Source: DATEEG01 sp035525055
GTDB lineage: Bacteria; Actinomycetota; Acidimicrobiia; Spongiisociales; ZC4RG35
Direction of reading: 5' to 3'
Length of the DNA: 31,732 bases
NCBI GenBank assembly: GCA_035525055.1
Contig: DATLEZ010000157.1
Span: forward strand, 1-31,732
The translations under genes were made by a program, and so were the position numbers. Shown in pieces: positions 15,832 through 21,676 of this stretch. How positions within the stretch are numbered: the first letter of the stretch is position 1; every line of letters begins with the position of its first letter. The notes beneath the pieces are model-generated. The model was not told the DNA's origin and did not search any database. It saw only the letters and a list, made by a program, of their open reading frames with translations.

Positions 15832-16484
15832 GCGAGATCCATAAGCCGCGCGTTTTCATCGTCGATGACCATCCTCTGATGCTGTACGGCATCAAGAAAG
15901 CCCTCGAAGATCGATACGACGTTGTCGGCTCTGCGTCCGAAGCGGCTGCAGCTATCGACATGATTCTCGATAGGGAACCAGACCTTGTCCTATTGGACGT
16001 GCATTTCGATGGTGGCGGCGGGTCTGCGGTAATCGATGGAGTCAAACGTCACAACGCCGAGATCAAGTTCTTGGCGTACACCGTCTCGACGTCAGCCGAG
16101 GACGTCGTCCGCATGTTTCGCGCCGGCGTCGACGGATACGTCGTCAAGCAAGCCGACGAGTTCGAGCTGGCAGACAAGATCGACCAGGTGCTTGCCGGTG
16201 GCCGACCGGTCTCCCGGTATGTGGCCAACTATCTGATGCAGATCGACGATGTGGCATCGGCCCATTCCGAACTGGAGTCGCTCACACCGAAGGAAAGGGA
16301 AGTCATGAACCTCATTGCTCGCGGGTACAAATACCGGGAGGTGGCCGGAGAATTGAACATCAGTGTCAAGACTCTGGAAACTCACATGAAGCACATTTTT
16401 GACAAGCTCGGAGTCGCCAGCCGCCATGAGGTCACCAGGCTGGCATTCGAAACCGGCTTCATCGACCCCGGACGCTCGCCCTAG
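15828..16484 (+). CDS. LuxR/NarL-family response regulator
   Basis: A 218-residue two-component regulator. The receiver domain shows the acidic pair in FIVDDHP (about residues 10-16), the phosphoacceptor Asp57 in LVLLDVHFDGG, and the conserved Lys in GYVVKQADE. A C-terminal LuxR HTH is clear: LTPKEREVMNLIARG followed by VKTLETHMKHIFDKLGV. The start codon overlaps the kinase stop (ATGA), so translation is coupled. Candidate targets are nearby genes with the TAGGGG/CCCCTA inverted repeats upstream (the SGNH hydrolase at 13692 and the phospholipase-like gene at 16614); this is a hypothesis. Confidence 0.93.
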   Translation: MSEIHKPRVFIVDDHPLMLYGIKKALEDRYDVVGSASEAAAAIDMILDREPDLVLLDVHFDGGGGSAVIDGVKRHNAEIKFLAYTVSTSAEDVVRMFRAGVDGYVVKQADEFELADKIDQVLAGGRPVSRYVANYLMQIDDVASAHSELESLTPKEREVMNLIARGYKYREVAGELNISVKTLETHMKHIFDKLGVASRHEVTRLAFETGFIDPGRSP

Positions 16485-16522
16485 GCAAATGGCCGCCGAA
16501 GTTGATCATGACCCCCGTTGAG

Positions 16523-16564
16523 TAGGGGAGAAGCCTGGCTCTGGTTGGCCAGGGAGGTCCCCTA
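16523..16564. promoter_or_regulatory. Nested hairpin with CCCCTAGGGG palindrome after the response regulator
   Basis: TAGGGGA (16523-16529) pairs with TCCCCTA (16558-16564), and inside it CCTGGC (16534-16539) pairs with GCCAGG (16548-16553). The right arm overlaps the perfect palindrome CCCCTAGGGG (16559-16568). It could terminate the kinase/regulator operon, act as an operator for the next gene, or both. Confidence 0.5.
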
Positions 16565-16613
16565 GGGGCAAGTCCTGATAGTCGAAACCGGGGCCCTGCG
16601 TCATCTTGGCGGC

Positions 16614-17741
16614 ATGACCTACGTCAGCCAAACACCCACGACGAGTGCCCGGGCTAGGCAGGATGCCACCAGGGACAGCAAGTCGGCTCGCGGGTCGTCC
16701 ACGTTCGTTGCAGGCTCGAGCGTCCTCGCCGCCAAGGAATGCTCAGGCGGATACAACCTCCCGTCTTGCACCAGAACTCCAAGGCTTCGGGGCCTAACCC
16801 GCGTTCCAAAACGCATCACGCTATTCGGCTTCATCGTCATACTTGCGAGCGGCATCGGCCACCTTTGGCGTCATCCAGTGGGGGACTCAGGGGAGTCGAC
16901 TCAAATCGTCACCAGCTTGGTCGAGGGACGGGCGACTCTTGAACTCGTGCCGGAAAGCTTTAAGGACGAACTTGGATACAGGCCGGTCTGGGCGGAAGGC
17001 ACATTGGTCCATCCCCGAGGGGCATGCTCGACGCCTGGAGGAGTCGGTCCCGACTCCTTCGAAACGGCGTGCCGGGTGCACGACTTCGGTTACGACATTT
17101 TGCGGTATGCCGAGCGCCGAGGAACTCGGCTCGGGCCATGGGCCCGCTTCGACCTCGATCGGCACCTTTACGGGGATCTGTTGAGAGTCTGCGACACGGC
17201 GACCTGCGGCGCAACGGCCACCCTTTACTACGCGGCCGTGACTCTCAACTCCCTCCGTCAGGGTTACGTGGCTCCGACGGATGAACCGACCGTCCCGTGG
17301 GCTGCTGCAGCCGTCGGAGTGGTCGGTCTAGCAACCGCACCCATCGAGAGACTCAAATGGAAGCGGCCAACGATCGATGCACTAAGTTGTCGCGCCTCGA
17401 CCTCGAGATCTCACTCAGGATCAGACGGCTCCATCAGTCCGCTCCCTGGTTACGTCAACACGGTGACTTGCTGCCGGTCTGTGGCTCAGGCCCGGTTCTC
17501 CGCCTGTTGCCTTGGCGGGGGCCTGGCGCCCTTCCGCTTAACCTCACCACATGCTACGGGGTCTCCTGTGGTTGGCACAGATACTTCTGGCCGCCCTCAT
17601 TGTGTACAACCTCGCGGTCGCCCTTGCCGGCTGGCGGCAGCCCAAGATCGCCGTCGCGGGACCTCGCGAGCGGCGGTTTCGGATCGCCGTCCCGGCACAC
17701 AACGAGGAGGCTGTGATCGCCAGCCTGATCGGCGACCTTAG
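16614..17741 (+). CDS. Prokaryotic phospholipase A2-like protein with one membrane segment; 3' end uncertain
   Basis: The frame gives 375 residues. A hydrophobic segment lies at about 68-82 (ITLFGFIVILASGIG). The region 137-210 matches prokaryotic phospholipase A2 (PF09056): an initial Cys, then FETACRVHDFGYDILRYAE with the catalytic His156-Asp157, and ARFDLDRHLYGDLLRVCD. Members hydrolyse the sn-2 acyl chain of phospholipids and are usually small secreted proteins, so the roughly 65-residue N-terminal part before the membrane segment is odd. Beyond about residue 250 the sequence looks out of register (Ser/Arg/Cys-rich), and it overlaps the next gene by 191 bp in another frame. The true end may therefore be earlier through a frameshift I cannot place. 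The ATG has a near-match -10 (CATCTT) six bases upstream. Confidence 0.65.
   Translation: MTYVSQTPTTSARARQDATRDSKSARGSSTFVAGSSVLAAKECSGGYNLPSCTRTPRLRGLTRVPKRITLFGFIVILASGIGHLWRHPVGDSGESTQIVTSLVEGRATLELVPESFKDELGYRPVWAEGTLVHPRGACSTPGGVGPDSFETACRVHDFGYDILRYAERRGTRLGPWARFDLDRHLYGDLLRVCDTATCGATATLYYAAVTLNSLRQGYVAPTDEPTVPWAAAAVGVVGLATAPIERLKWKRPTIDALSCRASTSRSHSGSDGSISPLPGYVNTVTCCRSVAQARFSACCLGGGLAPFRLTSPHATGSPVVGTDTSGRPHCVQPRGRPCRLAAAQDRRRGTSRAAVSDRRPGTQRGGCDRQPDRRP
17539..17544 (+). promoter_or_regulatory. -10 element of a leaderless promoter (GT2 glycosyltransferase)
   Basis: TAACCT, then six bases (CACCAC), then the ATG at 17551. There is no ribosome binding site, and the promoter falls inside the open 3' part of the phospholipase-like frame. 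Confidence 0.5.
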
Positions 17742-18693
17742 AAACCAGTCCTACCGACCGGACCTTTTCACGGTCTCGGTGCTGGCCGATCGCTGCACTG
17801 ACCAAACGGCCGCCAAGGCCCGGGCGGCAGGCGCCCAGGTTTTGGAGCGGACCGATGGCCCCGATGGCAAAGGGGCGGTCCTCCGCTGGTTTCTGGAGGC
17901 TCAGCCCCTGGCCGCCGAGGAGGCCCTGGTGGTGGTCGACGCCGACAACCGGGTGCCGGTCGAGTTTCTCCAGCGACTCTCCGATGAGATCGATGACGGC
18001 GGTCAGGTCCTCCAGGCCTACCTCGACGTCTCCAACCAGGATGCGTCGCCCATCGCCACTGCCTCGGCCCTCTCCTACTGGGCCTCCAACAGGATGGTGC
18101 AGTTGGCCCGTCGCAATCTGGGATGGACGGCCGACCTCGGGGGAACCGGAATGTGCATCACCGAAACCGCTTTGGCTGTTGCCGGTGGTTTTGGCGATTC
18201 ATTGGTGGAGGATCAGGAGCTCGGAGTGCGGCTATTCCTGGCCGGGCACCAAGTGCGATGGCTTCACGACGTGCGCATCAGCGACGAAAAGCCGGCCGGG
18301 GCTGGAGTCGCAATCCGGCAGCGATCCCGATGGGTGGCGGGTCGACGCCATGTTGCCAGGGTCTACCTCGGAAGACTGTTGAGACGCCGAAGCCCGGCCT
18401 CGTGGGACCTAGCCCTCCGTTTGATCCAGCCGTCGAGGATGGGCGTAGCGCTGCTGAGCGCCCTCCTGGCGCTGGCATCAGGCCTAGCGGCTCCCCTGTG
18501 GCCCTGGTGGCTCTGGGCAGCGATCGCTTTGGTCCAGATTCTGGCGCCCATTCCGTTCCTGCTGCGTGATCACGTGCCGGGTAGATACGTGCTGCGCTAC
18601 CCATTATTGGTCCTCCTGCCATTGATGAAGCTGCCTGCTCGTCTTCTGCCCGCCCGAGGCTGGTACCACACCCCCCACGAGGGTGACCGTTAG
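17551..18693 (+). CDS. Membrane GT2 family glycosyltransferase
   Basis: A 380-residue protein with an N-terminal membrane helix (about 5-27) and two to three C-terminal hydrophobic segments (about 287-360). The catalytic GT-A domain shows IAVPAHNEE (44-52), the DXD-type VVVDADN (127-133), the acceptor-base ED at 220-221 and the QRSRW motif at 257-261. The ED...Q(X)XRW combination is typical of cellulose-synthase-like GT2 enzymes. It probably works at the membrane on a polymer or lipid acceptor. The start is supported by the TAACCT-N6-ATG promoter. It is convergent with the HprK-like gene, with only 13 bp between the stops. Confidence 0.88.
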   Translation: MLRGLLWLAQILLAALIVYNLAVALAGWRQPKIAVAGPRERRFRIAVPAHNEEAVIASLIGDLRNQSYRPDLFTVSVLADRCTDQTAAKARAAGAQVLERTDGPDGKGAVLRWFLEAQPLAAEEALVVVDADNRVPVEFLQRLSDEIDDGGQVLQAYLDVSNQDASPIATASALSYWASNRMVQLARRNLGWTADLGGTGMCITETALAVAGGFGDSLVEDQELGVRLFLAGHQVRWLHDVRISDEKPAGAGVAIRQRSRWVAGRRHVARVYLGRLLRRRSPASWDLALRLIQPSRMGVALLSALLALASGLAAPLWPWWLWAAIALVQILAPIPFLLRDHVPGRYVLRYPLLVLLPLMKLPARLLPARGWYHTPHEGDR

Positions 18694-18706
18694 ACCTTGA
18701 GGATCG

Positions 18707-19522
18707 TCAAGCCGTGAGCCGCTCTTTGATCAGTTCGGCGGCAGGCCGAGGATGGTCGAAGGTCAGACGCCAGATCTCAGATTTCTCAGCCAGTCGGCAG
18801 GCAAGGCGATAGGCGGCTTCTGGCCGGAGGTAGTGGTTGAAGGAATGGCCGAGGAGGGCCGACACGATTTCGACCGACGGCAGACGGGTCAGGGTCGGCT
18901 TGTGGGTTCCCCGCGAAAGCACGATCACATGCCTCAGTTCGCTGTCTTCACGTCCGATGGATCCACCCAACTCCGCCGCGGTCATCGCGACTTCTTCACC
19001 ATCACTTCCGGGCCATTGAACGCTGCCAAGACCAAGGAGTCTTCGGGTATGGGCGGAGAGCGAGAGCGGCTTTGGATAAGGGACAACGCAGCCCTTCTCG
19101 GTCAGGATCAGAGCCTCGTCTGACAGGTAGTCCAGTCCCGCCAGGATGCTCGCGGCCGTCAAGGTTGACTTGCCGGCACCGGAAGGCGCCGGGAACGCCA
19201 CCACGCCTGAGGGGCTGGCAACCACTCCGGCATGGATCGCCAATTGCCTGAGACCTGCAACTGCCGTCGTGTTGATCTCGGTTAGGGCCCGTGTGACCAT
19301 GTCGAGGACGGAATGGCTTTCAGCCAGGGTTCGGCCATCACTCATGATCCGAAAGCCCGATCCTGGCGATCCCGAGATGGAAAGAGACAGGCTGGCCGCG
19401 TCTCCGCTCCTCGCCGCGTCCTTGAAAGGAGCGAACAATCGATCGAAGTGTGCCCCGATCTCGGTCGACGCCTCGATCTCGACTCGGGTTCCCAGTACCG
19501 AGTAGCGGTACGTGGTACTCAG
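18707..19522 (-). CDS. HprK-like kinase domain protein (HprK1, intact P-loop)
   Basis: About 271 residues if read from the CTG at 19522. The core is an HPr-kinase-like P-loop domain: VVAFPAPSGAGKSTLTAA with Lys at about residue 118, then GLDYLSDEALIL. Such proteins are found with PqqD-like and nucleotidyltransferase genes and are thought to phosphorylate a peptide or small acceptor; they are not the sugar-regulatory HprK. The first standard start in the frame is TTG 19438, but the 28 codons upstream (YRYSVLGTRVEIEA and beyond) look like the real N-terminus. The only start that keeps them is CTG 19522, which overlaps the PqqD stop as CTGA. A rare CTG start or a small frameshift are both possible. 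Confidence 0.78.
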   Translation of the reverse strand: MSTTYRYSVLGTRVEIEASTEIGAHFDRLFAPFKDAARSGDAASLSLSISGSPGSGFRIMSDGRTLAESHSVLDMVTRALTEINTTAVAGLRQLAIHAGVVASPSGVVAFPAPSGAGKSTLTAASILAGLDYLSDEALILTEKGCVVPYPKPLSLSAHTRRLLGLGSVQWPGSDGEEVAMTAAELGGSIGREDSELRHVIVLSRGTHKPTLTRLPSVEIVSALLGHSFNHYLRPEAAYRLACRLAEKSEIWRLTFDHPRPAAELIKERLTA

Positions 19523-19815
19523 CGGACCTGTTCCTGATCGAATCCGGCTTCTGACAGGAACCCTTGATCGGTCAGATCATCGACAACCTTGGCCACCTCA
19601 TCGGCGATGGCAGCTTCGGCAATTCCATATGCCCTGGCCAGGGTCGAGACCGCCTCATCGATCGTGAGATCACCGTCGCACAGGCGCCACACGTCACTGG
19701 CTGTGGCGTTGAGGACTGCCACCGTTTCTGAGGCCGGGTGGTACAAACTCAAATCGCCGCCGACCTCAGTCTCCAGCACGCTGCGCGCTCGCGTTCCAAT
19801 TCGCCGTCCAGTCAC
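19519..19815 (-). CDS. PqqD-like peptide-binding protein (PqqD1)
   Basis: A 98-residue PqqD-family protein (YHPASETVAVLNATASDVWRL and DEAVSTLARAYG are typical). PqqD domains are RiPP recognition elements that bind the leader of a peptide and present it to a modifying enzyme. The GTG at 19815 is chosen over the TTG at 19821 because TATACT, a near-perfect -10, lies exactly 6 bp upstream of the GTG. The gene is translationally coupled to HprK1 (CTGA overlap) and is divergent from the Tat-exported Cys-rich protein, an obvious candidate partner. A second PqqD-like gene lies at 20447. Confidence 0.85.
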   Translation of the reverse strand: MTGRRIGTRARSVLETEVGGDLSLYHPASETVAVLNATASDVWRLCDGDLTIDEAVSTLARAYGIAEAAIADEVAKVVDDLTDQGFLSEAGFDQEQVR

Positions 19816-19821
19816 GGGCAA

Positions 19822-19827
19822 AGTATA
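19822..19827 (-). promoter_or_regulatory. -10 element of a leaderless promoter (PqqD1-HprK1)
   Basis: Minus-strand TATACT, then six bases (TTGCCC), then the GTG at 19815. It is the best -10 in the window. The shared spacer 19816-19904 also carries TATCCT on the plus strand at 19863-19868, a likely -10 for the Tat-exported protein gene. Confidence 0.6.
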
Positions 19828-19904
19828 TGAGCAAAGCCACTTCCGCCGGGCTCAGGTTCGGTTATCCTGAGTGGCTGGGGCCGATAGGGAGCAGGGAGGC
19901 AGGC

Positions 19905-20504
19905 ATGTCAGTCGATGATCCAAACGGATCTGTTCAAGCACCGGAGTCGGATACGTCCGGTCTCACGAGGCGGGAAGCCTTGCGTCGCGGGGTGGCTTTC
20001 AGTGGTCTGATCTGGGTGCCGCCCGTGGTCACCTCGATGCAACTGGTTCCGGGAACCGCCCAGGACACAAGTCCTCCCCCCAGCACCACAACCACCTCGA
20101 CGAGTTCGACCACCACGAGCACCAGTACGACGACCACCACCATCCCGGTTGAGGGCGATATCTCCTTCATAGGTTTTCAAGTGTCCTGTGGTGACGGGAC
20201 CGCAGCGATGGGCTACACCCTCAAGTACGAAGGGTGTGTCGGTGATGACTGCTTTGAAAGTGATCCCGGCAAATTTCCCGACTGCGATGGGTTTATGGTC
20301 TCCGGTGACAAGGCAGACGGCGACGATCTGGGTTTCACTGTCGAGGGCCCCAACGAAGCCAACTGCGTGACCGTGCACGTGCCGGAAGGCTGCTTCGTGT
20401 CGGCATCCTTTGTCAAGTACGGGAGTGCGAGCGAGGACACCGGCTGTTGCCAACCCGGCCCAACTGGCAGCGGGGCCGTGCTCGTCTGTCCTCCAACCTG
20501 CTAG
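19905..20504 (+). CDS. Tat-type exported Cys-rich protein with Ser/Thr linker, unknown function
   Basis: A 199-residue protein not recognised as any named family. An acidic N-terminus (MSVDDPNGSVQAPESDTSG) precedes a twin-arginine signal, LTRREALRRGVAFSG, and a short hydrophobic stretch. A Pro/Thr/Ser linker of about 30 residues follows, then a compact domain of about 105 residues with ten cysteines, including a CC pair and a terminal CPPTC. The ATG has AGGGAGG (19893-19899) upstream. Because it heads the plus-strand run containing PqqD2 and HprK2, it may be the secreted substrate or partner of this system. It might instead be an unrelated disulfide-rich surface protein. Confidence 0.8.
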   Translation: MSVDDPNGSVQAPESDTSGLTRREALRRGVAFSGLIWVPPVVTSMQLVPGTAQDTSPPPSTTTTSTSSTTTSTSTTTTTIPVEGDISFIGFQVSCGDGTAAMGYTLKYEGCVGDDCFESDPGKFPDCDGFMVSGDKADGDDLGFTVEGPNEANCVTVHVPEGCFVSASFVKYGSASEDTGCCQPGPTGSGAVLVCPPTC

Positions 20505-20890
20505 GCGACAACGCCTCCTCAGATTCGAAGATCGGGCCGGTCGCACGCCGGCCGGACCTCTTAACCTGGGAGTCGGAACAAGAGCGACTCCTCTACGACC
20601 CGGCGAGCGGTCGCGCCCATTGGCTGAATGCCACCGCCGCGGTCATATGGGAGCTTGCCGACGGCGTTGTCTCCGCCGGGCAGTTGGCCGAGATGGTCGG
20701 CGAGATCTTCGGCCTGGGGTCAGGCGAAGCCAGAGCCGGGGTTGAGGCGGTTGTCAACGACCTTTCGGTTCAGGGCCTGCTGGGGGAGGCGCGCGAGCCA
20801 CCGATAGCCGGCAACCAGATTCCATCCGACCTCTCAACGAGCGAAGTTCCCGTGGGGCCGCGGTTTTTGGGCGTCCCCCCTAACCAGTGA
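20447..20890 (+). CDS. PqqD-like peptide-binding protein (PqqD2)
   Basis: The frame gives up to 147 residues; the PqqD-like domain covers about residues 38-118 (LLYDPASGRAHWLNATAAVIWELADG and AVVNDLSVQGLLGE). The start is unclear: TTG 20447 overlaps the previous gene by 58 bp, and there is no later ATG or GTG before the domain, though a CTG lies just before the previous stop. The C-terminal 25 residues are extra compared with PqqD1. The stop TGA is directly followed by the ATG of HprK2, so the two are coupled. It is clearly a paralogue of PqqD1, diverged in sequence. Confidence 0.8.
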   Translation: MPTRPNWQRGRARLSSNLLGDNASSDSKIGPVARRPDLLTWESEQERLLYDPASGRAHWLNATAAVIWELADGVVSAGQLAEMVGEIFGLGSGEARAGVEAVVNDLSVQGLLGEAREPPIAGNQIPSDLSTSEVPVGPRFLGVPPNQ

Positions 20891-21676
20891 ATGGCTCGGC
20901 TCGACCGCCTAGTTTGGGCGGCGCAACACACCTTCTCCCTCGGCCCGTTCCACCTTGGGGTGCGGTCTTCCGATAGTGACCTGGCGTCGGCGATGGCAAG
21001 GTCTCTCTCTGCTCGCCTTGTTCCCGATGTGATTGCGCCTGCCAATTACTCGATCCTCCTTCCGGAGGGCAAGCAGGCGGGCGTTTTGTACCGGGGGTAC
21101 CAATCGATGGTTCGTACCAGCGACACCACCCGGCTGGTTTGGGCGACGATGCGTCACCTTGCCTCCCATGTCGAAGAGCCTTCCGAACTCGCGCTCGGCC
21201 TTGATGCTGTCGTGAGGGGAGACCAGGCGGTTCTGGCGCCACGCGGAATCGCAACCATGCCGCGGCTCCTGTCCAAAGGCATGCAAGAGAAGGGATACCA
21301 GTTTCTCGACGCGCCATGGATCGATCTGAGTCTCGAGCGAGGTGAGTTGCGCGTTGCCGAGCCCGGTCTCGGCTGGGATCCCGAGCCAATGAGAGACTGG
21401 ATGTATGGCGATCCTCAATTTCAGTCGGTTAAGCCCGGCGTCTACCGGCTTGCCGGGGTGGTTTTGGAAGCCCCTCGATCAACACTCCCGCGGTCAAGTC
21501 TGTTCTGGGTGCCTCAAACGCTTCGTCGGGCGCGCAATCTCAAGTCTTATGGGCCCCAACGAGCCATCGACGGGCTGCTGAATCTGCTCGATCGTGTTCC
21601 CGTGCGCGCGGCCGGAGGCGGGATCAGAGAATTGGCGGCTGCCGTAACCGGTTCACTTGATGGCCTCGACGACTGA
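20891..21676 (+). CDS. HprK-like protein with degenerate P-loop (HprK2)
   Basis: A 261-residue protein placed directly after PqqD2 in the same way HprK1 follows PqqD1. Its middle region aligns by eye with the HprK1 core: LDAVVRGDQAVLAPRG stands where HprK1 has VVASPSGVVAFPAPSG. The GKST of the Walker A motif is missing (here IATMPRLLSKG), and the YLSDE segment is replaced by QFLDAPWID. It is probably non-catalytic, a scaffold or regulator for HprK1 or for PqqD2. The ATG immediately follows the PqqD2 stop. The assignment to the HprK-like family rests on position and weak similarity, so a novel fold cannot be excluded. Confidence 0.65.
   Translation: MARLDRLVWAAQHTFSLGPFHLGVRSSDSDLASAMARSLSARLVPDVIAPANYSILLPEGKQAGVLYRGYQSMVRTSDTTRLVWATMRHLASHVEEPSELALGLDAVVRGDQAVLAPRGIATMPRLLSKGMQEKGYQFLDAPWIDLSLERGELRVAEPGLGWDPEPMRDWMYGDPQFQSVKPGVYRLAGVVLEAPRSTLPRSSLFWVPQTLRRARNLKSYGPQRAIDGLLNLLDRVPVRAAGGGIRELAAAVTGSLDGLDD

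Noticed and set aside
18707..19522. Classical HPr kinase of carbon catabolite control
   Set aside because: The protein has the P-loop but its partners (PqqD, glycosyltransferases) and lack of any HPr or PTS gene point elsewhere.
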